Positions 1-7,945 of a stretch of DNA of 64,000 nt are shown in pieces. Made by a program: the position numbers and the translations under genes. Position 1 is the first letter of the stretch. Every line of letters begins with the position of its first letter. The stretch is taken from assembly GCF_002161235.1 (NCBI RefSeq), contig NZ_NFHE01000004.1:62001-126000 (forward strand), given 5' to 3'. The notes beneath the pieces are model-generated. The model ran no database searches. It had not been told where the DNA came from and saw only the letters and a list, made by a program, of their open reading frames with translations. The stretch is from Pseudoflavonifractor sp. An85 (GTDB taxonomy: Bacteria; Bacillota; Clostridia; Oscillospirales; Oscillospiraceae).

Positions 1-885
1 GTGGTTACCACTGTATTCCCCGCCTACGACTGGGTGCGGGAGATTGTGAGAGAGAACAGCGAGAACGTGGACATCACCTGGCTGATGAAAAGCGGAGTGG
101 ATGTCCACAGCTACCAGCCCACGGTGGATGATCTGGTGACCATCTCCAACTGCGACGTGCTGGTGTATGTGGGTGGCGAGTCGGAGAGCTGGATGGAGGA
201 GGCCCTGGCCCAGGGCGGCAAGGAGGGCCGGGTGGTAGTCAACCTCATGGAAGAATTGGGGGATCGGGTAAAAGAGGAGGAGCCTCTGCCCGGGGTGGAG
301 GAGGACCACGACCATGACCACGAGGAGGAACACGAACACGAGGCGGACGAGCACATTTGGCTGTCTTTGAAAAATGCCGTCACTCTCACCCAGACCCTGG
401 CCCAGAAGCTGGGGCAGGTGGACCCGAATCATGCCCAGAGCTATTTGGAGGCCCAAAAGAGCTACCAGACCAAGCTGGAGCAGCTGGACCAGGATTACCA
501 GACCATGGTCCAGGGGGCCAAGTACGATACCGTGCTGTTCTGTGATCGGTTCCCCTTCCGCTATCTGATGGACGACTACGGCATCCAGTATTACGCCGCT
601 TTCGCCGGCTGCTCGGCGGAGACCGAGGCCAGCTTTGAGACGGTGGCCTTCCTGGCCACCACCCTGGAGGGGCTGAATCTGCCCTGTGTGCTCACCATCG
701 AGGGCAGTGACGGCAGTTTGGCCCGGACAGTGTGGGAGAACACCAGCCAGAACAAGCAGACCATGGCTCAGCTCAACTCCCTCCAGGCGGTGACCCAGCA
801 GCAGGTCCAGGAGGGGCTGACCTACCTCTCGGCCATGGAGGACAATTTGCAGGCTCTGGCCCAGGCGTTGCAAAGTGAGGGCTGA
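1..885 (+). CDS. znuA: Zinc/manganese ABC transporter substrate-binding protein (5' end cut by window)
   Basis: This is the extracellular metal-binding component of a ZnuABC-type importer. The visible reading frame begins at base 1 inside the mature domain (VVTTVFPAYDW resembles the first beta-strand of this family), so the signal peptide and true start lie outside the window. A His/Asp/Glu-rich loop at about residues 100-118 (HDHDHEEEHEHE) is typical of zinc-binding ZnuA proteins. A conserved metal-ligand region follows (HIWLSLKNA), and the C-terminal lobe contains the DRFPFRYL segment. The stop codon is 3 bases before znuC, so the genes are co-transcribed. Zinc rather than manganese is inferred from the His-rich loop. 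Confidence 0.9.
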   Translation: MVTTVFPAYDWVREIVRENSENVDITWLMKSGVDVHSYQPTVDDLVTISNCDVLVYVGGESESWMEEALAQGGKEGRVVVNLMEELGDRVKEEEPLPGVEEDHDHDHEEEHEHEADEHIWLSLKNAVTLTQTLAQKLGQVDPNHAQSYLEAQKSYQTKLEQLDQDYQTMVQGAKYDTVLFCDRFPFRYLMDDYGIQYYAAFAGCSAETEASFETVAFLATTLEGLNLPCVLTIEGSDGSLARTVWENTSQNKQTMAQLNSLQAVTQQQVQEGLTYLSAMEDNLQALAQALQSEG

Positions 886-888
886 GAC

Positions 889-1566
889 ATGGCATTGGTG
901 ACCTGTAAAGATGTGGCCCTGGGCTACCAGAAAACCGTGCTGGTTCAGGGGTTGAACCTGGAGGTGAACCGGGGGGACTATTGGTGCATCATCGGGGACA
1001 ACGGAGTGGGCAAGAGCACCTTTGTGCGCACCCTGTTGGGGTTGCAGCCCACGCTGGCGGGACGCATCACTCTGGGAGAGGGGCTCAGCAGCTGTGACTT
1101 GGGCTACCTGCCTCAGCAAACCCTGGTGCAGCGGGACTTTCCCGCCACAGTGGAGGAGATCGTGCGCTCGGGGTGTGTGTCCTCCATGGGGTGGCGGCCC
1201 CGGCTGTCCCGGAAGGAGTTGGCCCGGGTGGAAGAGAACCTGGAGCGCATGGGCATTGCCCATTTGGCTGGCCGCAGCTACCGCACTCTGTCCGGAGGCC
1301 AGCAGCAGCGGGTGCGGCTGGCCCGGGCTCTGTGCGGGGCCGACACCCTGCTTCTACTGGACGAGCCGGTGGCGGGGCTGGACCCGGAGGGCACCGCAGA
1401 GATGTATGCCCTGGTGGATCGGCTCAACCGGGATGGGATGACCATTCTGATGGTGTCCCACGACTTGGAGGGGGTGCAGGCCCATGCCACTCATGTGCTG
1501 CGCATGGCCCGGGAACCCAAAGTGTATTCCTTACGGGAAGGAGGGGCGCTGTCATGGAGAAACTGA
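889..1566 (+). CDS. znuC: Zinc ABC transporter ATP-binding protein
   Basis: This 225-residue ATPase powers the ZnuABC importer from the cytoplasmic face. Walker A is GDNGVGKST at about residues 37-45, the signature motif is LSGGQQQR at about 138-145, and Walker B with its catalytic Glu is LLLLDEP near 158-164, followed by the H-loop VSHD. The length is normal for the family. It lies 3 bases after znuA and overlaps the start of the permease gene by 13 bases, which indicates translational coupling. Confidence 0.93.
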   Translation: MALVTCKDVALGYQKTVLVQGLNLEVNRGDYWCIIGDNGVGKSTFVRTLLGLQPTLAGRITLGEGLSSCDLGYLPQQTLVQRDFPATVEEIVRSGCVSSMGWRPRLSRKELARVEENLERMGIAHLAGRSYRTLSGGQQQRVRLARALCGADTLLLLDEPVAGLDPEGTAEMYALVDRLNRDGMTILMVSHDLEGVQAHATHVLRMAREPKVYSLREGGALSWRN

Positions 1567-2384
1567 TCTTGTATTTGAACTACCCCTTTGTGCGCTACGC
1601 CCTCATTGTGGGGGTGCTCATTGCCCTGTGTTCCGCCCTGCTGGGGGTCACCCTGGTGTTGCGGCGCATGTCCTTTTTGGGGGATGGCCTGTCCCACGCC
1701 GCCTTCGGGGCCATGTCCCTGGCGGCGGTACTCAACCTGAGCAACGATATGCTGCTGGTGCTGCCCCTGACGGTGGTGTGCGCCGTGGTGCTGTTGTGCG
1801 GGGGAGAGAAGTGGAAGCTCCAGGGAGATGCCGCCATTGCAATGGTGTCGGTGAGCTCCCTGGCCATTGGCTATCTGCTGATGAATCTATTCTCCTCCTC
1901 GGTGAACCTGTCCGGGGATGTGTGCACCACCTTGTTTGGCTCCACCTCCATCCTCACCCTGCGCCCCTGGGAGGTATGGCTGTGCGTGGGACTTTCCGTG
2001 GCGGTGGTGGCCCTGTTTGTTCTGTGCTACCACAAGATATTCGCCGTCACCTTTGACGAGACCTTTGCCCAGGCCACGGGGGTAAATGTGAAGGGATACC
2101 GGCTGGTGCTGGCGGTGGTCATCGGCGTGGTCATTGTGCTGGCCATGCATCTGGTGGGCTCGCTGCTCATTTCCGCCCTCATTGTTTTTCCCGCCCTGTC
2201 CGCCATGCGGGTGATTCGCAGCTTCCGGGGCGTGGTGGTGGGCGCCGGAGTGATCTCTGTGGTGTGCGCCCTGGTGGGAATTTTGGTCTCGGTGATGGCG
2301 GGCACCCCCGTGGGCTCCACGGTGGTGGTGGCCAACCTGGTGGTGTTTGCTGGGATGAGCCTTGTGGGAGGTGTGAAGGGATGA
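1554..2384 (+). CDS. znuB: Zinc ABC transporter permease
   Basis: This is a polytopic membrane permease of the ABC-3 (ZnuB/MntB) family, 276 residues. The reading frame is open far upstream, but the ATG at 1554 inside the end of znuC is the sensible start because the protein then begins MEKLILYLNYPFVRYALIVG, the usual amino-terminal helix. About eight hydrophobic segments follow. The conserved GDGLSHAAFGA loop at about residues 43-53 is the ATPase-coupling region of this family. Its stop overlaps the next gene's start in an ATGA. Confidence 0.92.
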   Translation: MEKLILYLNYPFVRYALIVGVLIALCSALLGVTLVLRRMSFLGDGLSHAAFGAMSLAAVLNLSNDMLLVLPLTVVCAVVLLCGGEKWKLQGDAAIAMVSVSSLAIGYLLMNLFSSSVNLSGDVCTTLFGSTSILTLRPWEVWLCVGLSVAVVALFVLCYHKIFAVTFDETFAQATGVNVKGYRLVLAVVIGVVIVLAMHLVGSLLISALIVFPALSAMRVIRSFRGVVVGAGVISVVCALVGILVSVMAGTPVGSTVVVANLVVFAGMSLVGGVKG

Positions 2385-2821
2385 AGAAATGGATCACGTT
2401 ACTGCTGGCCCTATGTCTGGCCTTGACCATGGCCGCTTGTGGTGGGGATGACGCCCCCCAAGAGGGCCAGGGGGTGGCCGTGGATGTGGACTTGACCCAG
2501 CTCAGCTCCACCCTGGTCTACGCCGAGGTGTACAACATGGCCACCAACCCCCAGGACTATGTGGGCAAGACGGTGCGCATGCAGGGCAATCTGGTCTACC
2601 AGGTGGTAAACGGACAGCCCAACCCCGACTACTTGGCCTGCATGATTTCCGATGCCACCGCCTGCTGCGCCCAGGGCATTGAGTTTGTGCTGGCCCAGCC
2701 GCTGGAGGAATACCCCGCATTGGGGAGCATGGTGACGGTGACCGGGGTGCTCACCAGCTATGAATCCAGTGGAAATACCTTTCTCCGGCTGAAAGAGGCC
2801 ACTTTGGAACAAACTGCATGA
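2381..2821 (+). CDS. Small lipoprotein with OB-like domain, end of zinc operon
   Basis: The gene encodes a 146-residue secreted lipoprotein. Residues 1-20 form a signal peptide ending in a lipobox (TMAAC). The mature part has a segment of the type YVGKTVRMQG plus VTVTGVL, which looks like the short OB-fold seen in other membrane-anchored stress or metal proteins, and a CCAQGIEF segment. The start overlaps the znuB stop (ATGA), so it belongs to the zinc operon. A role as an accessory zinc-binding or chaperone lipoprotein is inferred from context only. No catalytic motif is visible. Confidence 0.7.
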   Translation: MKKWITLLLALCLALTMAACGGDDAPQEGQGVAVDVDLTQLSSTLVYAEVYNMATNPQDYVGKTVRMQGNLVYQVVNGQPNPDYLACMISDATACCAQGIEFVLAQPLEEYPALGSMVTVTGVLTSYESSGNTFLRLKEATLEQTA

Positions 2822-2855
2822 AAAAAGTGCCAGCGTTTCACGCTGGCACTTTTTT
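2822..2855 (+). terminator. Intrinsic terminator of the zinc operon
   Basis: A perfect dyad with arms at 2822-2835 and 2841-2854 and a five-base loop (TTTCA) ends in a run of T. It starts immediately after the lipoprotein stop codon. Confidence 0.93.
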
Positions 2856-2866
2856 ATCTGTCCCCC

Positions 2867-2918
2867 TTGACAAAATGGTTAGCGTATGCTAACCTATGTG
2901 CAGTTAGCAAGAACTAAC
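2867..2918 (+). promoter_or_regulatory. Promoter with two DtxR-like operator dyads
   Basis: A consensus -35 (TTGACA, 2867-2872) is followed after 17 bases by a weak -10 (TAACCT, 2890-2895). A perfect inverted repeat GGTTAGC-GTAT-GCTAACC (2877-2894) covers the spacer and -10. A second one, GTTAG-N6-CTAAC, sits at 2903-2918. The TTAG...CTAA pattern resembles operators of iron-dependent DtxR/IdeR repressors. With a flavodoxin downstream this suggests expression in low iron. The regulator assignment is inference. Confidence 0.65.
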
Positions 2919-2934
2919 CAGAAGGAGGCACACC

Positions 2935-3498
2935 ATGCAGCATACCTTAGATCAACTCTTTGCCACCCACTGTGCCCCTGCGCTGGCGGGGGTGGCCCCC
3001 GCCAACCTCATCTCTCTCCGGCGTGGAGATTTTCCACATCTGGAGGAGGAGTTGCGGAAGTATCACCAGGCTTTTGCCCGCCGGGGTGTGTGTTTCCACA
3101 CCCTGTGCTCCTGTCCCCGCCATGAACTCATTTTGGTCTATCGGCCCCAGATGATGGCCCAGGCCTTACAGCGGGAAGGAGTAGAGGAGATGCTCACCTC
3201 CTGTGGCTATAACCTGACCCAGTCGATGGAGGAGATTTTGGCCCACCTGGGCGAGAGGGTCCGGCAAGGCGGCTCCTTCCCCCATGAGATTGGTATCTTT
3301 CTGGGTTACCCCGTGGAGGACGTGGTGGGCTTTATGGAACACAAGGGCCAAAACTTCAAGCTGTGCGGACCGTGGAAGGTGTACGGCGATGTGGAGGCGG
3401 CCAAGGTGTGTTTTGCCCGGATCCAGAAGGTAAGCCAGAAGATACGGGAACGCATTGACCAGGGCAACACCTTGTTCCAGGTGTTTGCCGTAGCATAA
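2935..3498 (+). CDS. DUF3793 family protein
   Basis: The 187-residue soluble protein matches the DUF3793 family: an N-terminal CAPALAG and N-L-I/L segment, a Cys-rich stretch (FHTLCSC), and the highly characteristic HEIGIFLGYPVEDVVGFM segment near residues 118-136. Biochemical function is unknown. In Clostridia this family is often found beside flavodoxin or ferrous-iron uptake genes, as here. An AAGGAGG site 7 bases before the ATG fixes the start. It is probably co-transcribed with the flavodoxin 28 bases downstream. Confidence 0.85.
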   Translation: MQHTLDQLFATHCAPALAGVAPANLISLRRGDFPHLEEELRKYHQAFARRGVCFHTLCSCPRHELILVYRPQMMAQALQREGVEEMLTSCGYNLTQSMEEILAHLGERVRQGGSFPHEIGIFLGYPVEDVVGFMEHKGQNFKLCGPWKVYGDVEAAKVCFARIQKVSQKIRERIDQGNTLFQVFAVA

Positions 3499-3526
3499 AA
3501 CATAAGCGTATTAGGAGGTACAAGAC

Positions 3527-3958
3527 ATGAGCAAAGTAGCTGTGATTTATTGGAGCCAGACGGGTAACACCCAGCAGATGGCCCAGGCCATCGCCGACGG
3601 CGTCACCCAGGCCGGGGCGGAATGCGACCTGATGGAGGTCTCCGCCGTCACCCCCCAGCAGGCCTTGGAGTATGAGAAGCTGGCCCTGGGTTGCCCCGCC
3701 ATGGGGGCCGAGGTGCTGGAGGAATCCGAGTTTGAGCCCTTCTTCACCCAGCTGGAGGGACAGCTGGGTGGACGTAAAGTGGCTCTGTTCGGCTCCTACG
3801 GCTGGGGCGACGGCCAGTGGATGCGAGACTGGGTGGAGCGCACCCAGAACGCCGGGGCCAACCTGGTGGAGGAGGAGGGGCTGATGGTCAACGAAGCTCC
3901 TGACGCCGACGATTTGGAGGCCTGCAAGAAGCTGGGCGCAGCTCTGGCTACCTACTAA
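3527..3958 (+). CDS. Flavodoxin
   Basis: This is a short-chain flavodoxin of 143 residues, an FMN-binding electron carrier that substitutes for ferredoxin when iron is scarce. The phosphate-binding loop SQTGNTQQMA lies at about residues 10-19, and the FMN-contacting loops LGCPAMGAE and GSYGWGDGQW follow. The promoter with DtxR-like dyads upstream of the preceding gene fits an iron-sparing operon. A strong ribosome site (AGGAGGT) precedes the ATG. Confidence 0.93.
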   Translation: MSKVAVIYWSQTGNTQQMAQAIADGVTQAGAECDLMEVSAVTPQQALEYEKLALGCPAMGAEVLEESEFEPFFTQLEGQLGGRKVALFGSYGWGDGQWMRDWVERTQNAGANLVEEEGLMVNEAPDADDLEACKKLGAALATY

Positions 3959-3961
3959 GAC

Positions 3962-4002
3962 AAAAAGATGCCGCAGAAGGGTTTCTTCTGCGGCATCTTT
4001 TT
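3962..4002. terminator. Bidirectional terminator between flavodoxin and response regulator
   Basis: An 18-base-pair stem (3962-3979 with 3985-4002) has A-rich and T-rich ends, so it can terminate the flavodoxin transcript on the plus strand and the regulator transcript on the minus strand. The minus-strand stop codon overlaps its edge. Confidence 0.9.
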
Positions 4003-4667
4003 TATTTCAGTTGGTACAGGCGGCAGGGGCGGCCTCCGGTGTCGTAGTTGACGGTGGAGCAGGCCTCCCCACGCTCCACCAGATAGTTGGCGTAGCGGCG
4101 CACGGTGACCACGGAGAGGTTGGTCTGCTTGGAGATGGCCTCGCTGGGCAGCCCCTGGGCGGGGGCGGCGTGGAGGCAGTCCCGAATGAGCTTCAACGTG
4201 CTCTCCTGCAGTCCCTTGGGAGCGGAGCGGTCTCCACTGTCTGGGGGTGCAAACAGCTTGTCCAGTTCCCCCTGGGTCACCGCTTCTCCGTTTACCGCCT
4301 CCCGGTGCCGGCAGAAGGTGTCCAGAGCCTGCTGGAACCGCTCATAGGTGAAAGGCTTGACCAGATAGTCCACCACCCCCATTTTCAGAAGGGTGTCCAC
4401 CGAAGCGGCGTCGTTGGCGGCGGTGACCATGATGGCGTCAATGGGGATGGCCTGCTGCCGCAGGGCGCGCAGCAGCTCTACGCCGGTGAACAGGGGCATA
4501 TACACGTCCAAAATTACCAGATCTGCCGGGTTTTGGCACAGCCAGTCTAGGGCAGAGCGGCCATCGGAAAAGGTCTGCACCACCCGGAAGCGGGAATCCT
4601 TCTCGGTGAAGGTGCGGTTTAACAGGGAGACCATGGGGTCATCTTCCACGATCACGACTCGATACAT
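4002..4667 (-). CDS. Response regulator of the CitB/DcuR type
   Basis: This 221-residue regulator has an N-terminal receiver domain: acidic residues VEDD near 8-10, phospho-acceptor Asp54 in VILDVYMP, and a conserved Lys in YLVKPF. The C-terminal helix-turn-helix (SKQTNLSVVTVRRYANYL) is the type found in CitB/DcuR/DpiA. The frame is open further upstream, but the ATG at 4667 begins the standard MYRVVIVEDD start, 5 bases after the kinase stop. The pair is expected to sense a di- or tricarboxylate. No transporter gene is adjacent, so the target is unknown. Confidence 0.88.
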   Translation of the reverse strand: MYRVVIVEDDPMVSLLNRTFTEKDSRFRVVQTFSDGRSALDWLCQNPADLVILDVYMPLFTGVELLRALRQQAIPIDAIMVTAANDAASVDTLLKMGVVDYLVKPFTYERFQQALDTFCRHREAVNGEAVTQGELDKLFAPPDSGDRSAPKGLQESTLKLIRDCLHAAPAQGLPSEAISKQTNLSVVTVRRYANYLVERGEACSTVNYDTGGRPCRLYQLK

Positions 4668-4672
4668 AGGCG

Positions 4673-6289
4673 TTACTCCTTGTCTGCGGGAAGCTCTTCC
4701 CGGCAAAAGCTGATGAAAAATGAGGTACCCACGCCGCTTTCCGACTCCACGCGGATCTCGCCGTGGTAGGCATCCACCACCCCTTGCACCAGGGACAGTC
4801 CGGTGCCCCGGTTGCGGCCCTTGGTGGAGGTCCCCCGCTGGAACATGGTGCGGCGCAGCACAGCGGGGATGCCAGGACCCGTGTCCTCCACGCACAAAAG
4901 CAGACTGTCCGCATTCTCTCGGATGCTGACAAAAATCTCTTTGTTGGTGCTGCGGGACTGGTTGAGCACCTCAATGGCGTTTTCGATGAGGTTGCCCAAA
5001 ATGGTGACATAGGCATCTGGGGGCAGCCAGTCGCTGTCCTCCTGCAGGGAACTCTCCCGGTCCAGGGTCAGGCGAATGCCCAACTCGTTGGCCCGGCTGG
5101 TCTTACCCACCAGCAGAGCGGCCACCGACGGCTCATGGAGCTGGTTCATGATGCGATTGACCGCCTCCCGGTGGATTTGGGTGGTGTCCATGATGTACTG
5201 CTGAGCCTTTTCCGGCTCGCCGATTTGCAATAGGCCCAAAATGACGTGGAGTTTGTTCAAAAACTCGTGGGTGTAGGCCCGCATGGCGTCCACCATGTGG
5301 CGCACGCCGGTGAGGTCGTCGGCCATGCGGGTTAGCTCCGTGCGGTTACGAAAAATGCTAACCGCGCCGTTGAGCTTTCCGTCTTCGTACAAGGGCAGCC
5401 GGTCGGCCAGCACCCGCACATGTTTCAGTGAAGTGATGCTCACGTTGTACTCCGGCTTTCCGGTGCGCAGGATGCGGTCCAGGGTGGAGCGGGGGTAGAA
5501 CTGGGACAAGGGCTGGCCCAGCACTTCCTCCCGGTTCAGGGAGAACATCTCTGCGGCCGCGGTGTTGAGAAAGATGAGCTTTTTGTCCCGGTCAATGGCC
5601 ATGATGCCCTCTTCCAGGGCGTCCATGATGTCCTCCCGCTGATGAAAGCGGTGAACAAAGGCATCCGGCTCATAGCCCATTAGGGAGTGCTTGATGCGCC
5701 GGGACAGGCGCAGGGCCAGGGTGGAGCCCACCACCACCGCAGCCAGACCCACCACTGAGAGGGTCAGTACCGTGTGCAGGGTCAGCTTGGCCATGCTGCG
5801 GAAGTACACCCCCACAATGAGAAATCCGATGACTTCCCCCTGGTCGTTGCGGATGGGGGCATAGGCGGAGTGTTCCGAGCCCATGGGGCCAGTTTCATCC
5901 GAGGTATAGGGAGCCGCTCCCGCCAGAGCATCGTCCTGGGCATTTCCGGAATAGGCGGTGCCAACCAAGTCGTGACTGGGGGCGTAAAGCAGGTTGGATT
6001 GGAGATCTCCCACCAGGATGAGGTCAATGTCCCGGGTTTGATGGGTGGCAGCGTCCAAAAACTCCGCCAGCTCTTGGGTGGAAGCGGTACCCTCCAAGGT
6101 CTCCTGGAGCAGATCCATCCGGGAGAGAAGGGCGGCGGAATTGAGCAGGGTGTTGTCCAGAGATTCCTGGCTGCTTTTTAAGGTGAAATACAACGTCCCC
6201 GCCGTGGACAGGACAATGGAGACGATGACAACGATGAGATTCATGCGGGTGAGCTGAGAGCGAATGGAAGCTCCCGACGGTGTAGGCAT
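4673..6289 (-). CDS. Sensor histidine kinase of the CitA/DcuS family
   Basis: The 538-residue membrane kinase has a first transmembrane helix at about residues 15-37, an extracellular CitA-like PAS sensor to about residue 170, a second helix at about 178-200, and a cytoplasmic PAS domain (EEGIMAIDRDKKLIFLN) near 225-300. The dimerization helix carries phospho-acceptor His341 in the HEFLNKLH motif typical of this family. The ATPase domain shows the N-box NLIENAIE and G-boxes DTGPGIP and GTGLSL. It forms an operon with the downstream regulator. The ligand is inferred to be a small carboxylate. Confidence 0.9.
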   Translation of the reverse strand: MPTPSGASIRSQLTRMNLIVVIVSIVLSTAGTLYFTLKSSQESLDNTLLNSAALLSRMDLLQETLEGTASTQELAEFLDAATHQTRDIDLILVGDLQSNLLYAPSHDLVGTAYSGNAQDDALAGAAPYTSDETGPMGSEHSAYAPIRNDQGEVIGFLIVGVYFRSMAKLTLHTVLTLSVVGLAAVVVGSTLALRLSRRIKHSLMGYEPDAFVHRFHQREDIMDALEEGIMAIDRDKKLIFLNTAAAEMFSLNREEVLGQPLSQFYPRSTLDRILRTGKPEYNVSITSLKHVRVLADRLPLYEDGKLNGAVSIFRNRTELTRMADDLTGVRHMVDAMRAYTHEFLNKLHVILGLLQIGEPEKAQQYIMDTTQIHREAVNRIMNQLHEPSVAALLVGKTSRANELGIRLTLDRESSLQEDSDWLPPDAYVTILGNLIENAIEVLNQSRSTNKEIFVSIRENADSLLLCVEDTGPGIPAVLRRTMFQRGTSTKGRNRGTGLSLVQGVVDAYHGEIRVESESGVGTSFFISFCREELPADKE

Positions 6290-6312
6290 GGATGCTCCCT
6301 CCTTTGTATTTT

Positions 6313-6341
6313 AGTATAGTAAAAAGGACAAGGACTGTCAA
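6313..6341 (-). promoter_or_regulatory. Promoter of the kinase/regulator operon
   Basis: On the minus strand a consensus -35 TTGACA (6341-6336) and a -10 TATACT (6318-6313) are separated by exactly 17 bases. A GGAGGG ribosome site follows before the kinase ATG at 6289. Confidence 0.75.
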
Positions 6342-6431
6342 ACCAAACCATACTCCAGTGCGGTAGAGAGAAAAAGAACGAAACCCAGGAGAAAACCGTC
6401 GTTTTTCTTACTTTTTTTACTTTCGTAAGGC

Positions 6432-6482
6432 TTACGGGAAGGAAAGCGGGGGAGTACAATGGCAGTCGCGAAAACGAGGTGA
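6432..6482 (+). promoter_or_regulatory. Possible atp operon promoter or leader minigene
   Basis: A TACAAT at 6455-6460 could be a -10 box with a poor -35 (TTACGG, 6432-6437) at 17 bases. The same bases contain an ATG at 6459 after a GGGGGAG site, opening a seven-codon frame whose TGA overlaps the atpB ATG. Either reading, promoter or coupling minigene, is weak, and the two compete for the same sequence. Confidence 0.25.
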
Positions 6483-7183
6483 TGTGTTTGGATGCATTCA
6501 AGGAAATGCTGCTGGAAGAGCTGGGAACCCCAACGGCATTCACCATCCCGCTGCTGGGCGGCATAGACGTGTCGCAATCGGTGGTGGTGTCGTGGATCGT
6601 CATGGCGGTGCTGATTGTGGCAGCCCTGTGCCTGACCCGAAATCTAAAAGTGGAACACCCGGGCAAGGTACAGATGGGGTTGGAGAGCGCGGTGCAGTTC
6701 CTCAACGGCTTTGTGGAGGCCAACATCGGGGAACACTGGAGGGCCTTTGCCCCCTGGCTGGGTACCGTGGCGCTGTACATCGGCTTTGCCAACATCATCG
6801 GCATATTCGGGTTTGCGCCCCCCACCAAGGACGTGAGCGTCACGGCGGGCTTGGCCATCCTCAGTATGCTGCTCATTTACGGCTCGCAGTTTCGGTACAA
6901 TGGCCTGTTGGGCGGCCTGAAACGATTTGCCGAGCCTATGCCCCTGCTGCTGCCCATCAACCTGATGGAGGTGGCCATCCGGCCCCTGGCTCTTTGTATG
7001 CGACTGTTTGGTAACGTACTGGGCGCCTTCATCATCATGGAAATGCTGAAGTTTGTGGCCCCGATTTTGTTCCCGGCGGTGTTCAGCATCTACTTCGACC
7101 TGTTTGACGGGTTGATCCAAACCGTTGTCTTTGTGTTCCTGACCACCCAGTTTGTGGGTGAGGGCATCAAAGAGGAAGAGTAA
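6482..7183 (+). CDS. atpB: F-type ATP synthase subunit a
   Basis: Subunit a of the membrane Fo sector forms the ion half-channels against the c-ring. The 233-residue protein has five to six hydrophobic segments. The conserved helix with the essential arginine is MEVAIRPLALCMRLFGNVLGA at about residues 162-182 (Arg in CMRLFGN). A GTG one codon upstream could also start it; the ATG at 6482 is preferred. It opens the operon, and no atpI-like gene precedes it. Confidence 0.93.
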   Translation: MCLDAFKEMLLEELGTPTAFTIPLLGGIDVSQSVVVSWIVMAVLIVAALCLTRNLKVEHPGKVQMGLESAVQFLNGFVEANIGEHWRAFAPWLGTVALYIGFANIIGIFGFAPPTKDVSVTAGLAILSMLLIYGSQFRYNGLLGGLKRFAEPMPLLLPINLMEVAIRPLALCMRLFGNVLGAFIIMEMLKFVAPILFPAVFSIYFDLFDGLIQTVVFVFLTTQFVGEGIKEEE

Positions 7184-7226
7184 GACCATCAACGAAACAC
7201 ATTGAAATTACAGGAGGAACTTAATT

Positions 7227-7445
7227 ATGTCTATCGCTATCATTGCTGCGGCTCTGGCCGTGTTCACCGGAATTGGCGCTGGTATCGGCATCGGTGTTGC
7301 CACTGGCAAGGCCAGCGAGGCCATTGCCCGTCAGCCCGAGGCTTCCGGCAAGATCAACAGCGCTCTGCTGCTGGGCTGCGCCATGGCAGAAGGTACCGCC
7401 ATCTTCGGCTTCATCACCGCTCTGCTGATTATCTTCATGGGTTAA
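7227..7445 (+). CDS. atpE: F-type ATP synthase subunit c
   Basis: This 72-residue hairpin proteolipid forms the rotating c-ring. Helix 1 is glycine-rich (GIGAGIGIGVATG), the polar loop is ARQPEASGKI, and helix 2 carries the ion-binding glutamate in CAMAEGTAIFGF. In sodium-type rings known from Ilyobacter, a Gln in helix 1 and a Ser directly after the Glu complete the site. Here those positions are Ile and Gly, which argues for protons. An AGGAGG site precedes the ATG. Confidence 0.95.
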   Translation: MSIAIIAAALAVFTGIGAGIGIGVATGKASEAIARQPEASGKINSALLLGCAMAEGTAIFGFITALLIIFMG

Positions 7446-7459
7446 GGGGGGAGCCTCCC

Positions 7460-7945
7460 ATGCTGGAGTTCCATCTTTCCACCATTGTTTTTACCATCAT
7501 CAACCTGCTGGTGTTGTACGCCATCCTGCGCAAGGTGCTCTTTGGTCGCGTCAACGACATCCTGGAGCAGCGTGCCAACCTGGTCCAGCAGGAGATTGAA
7601 TCTGCCCAGCAGGGCAACCGCCAGGCCCAGGAGCTGAAGGCGGAGTATGAGGGCAAGCTCACCGATGCCCGGCAGGAGGCGGCCAAGATCGTCTCCGATG
7701 CCCAGATCCGCGCCCAGCGGGTGTACGAGGGCAAGGTGGCTGAGGCTCAGGGCGAAGCCCAGCGTCTGCGCCAGGAGGCTCAGGCTCAAATTGCCACCGA
7801 GCGGGAGACCATGCTGCAAGGGGCCCGCAAAGAGGTGGCCTCTCTGGCCCTGCTGGCTGCCGCCAAGGTAGCCGGGCGTTCCATGGACGCCGACGACAAG
7901 TCCTTTGTGGATGAATTTCTTTCGGAAGTGGGTGAACAGGGATGA
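7460..7945 (+). CDS. atpF: F-type ATP synthase subunit b
   Basis: The 161-residue stator subunit has one N-terminal transmembrane helix (about residues 5-22) followed by a long charged, alanine- and glutamine-rich coiled coil. The frame is open upstream through atpE, but the ATG at 7460 after a GGGGGGAG site gives the standard MLEFHLSTIVFTIINLL start. The stop overlaps the atpH start in an ATGA. Confidence 0.93.
   Translation: MLEFHLSTIVFTIINLLVLYAILRKVLFGRVNDILEQRANLVQQEIESAQQGNRQAQELKAEYEGKLTDARQEAAKIVSDAQIRAQRVYEGKVAEAQGEAQRLRQEAQAQIATERETMLQGARKEVASLALLAAAKVAGRSMDADDKSFVDEFLSEVGEQG

Noticed and set aside
1173-1553. Long upstream extension of the znuB frame
   Set aside because: The extension runs through znuC in a Gly/Arg/Pro-rich out-of-frame translation. 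The ATG at 1554 gives the family start.
6459-6482. Seven-codon leader minigene before atpB
   Set aside because: It coincides with a possible -10 box and is too short to support. It is mentioned only as an alternative reading.
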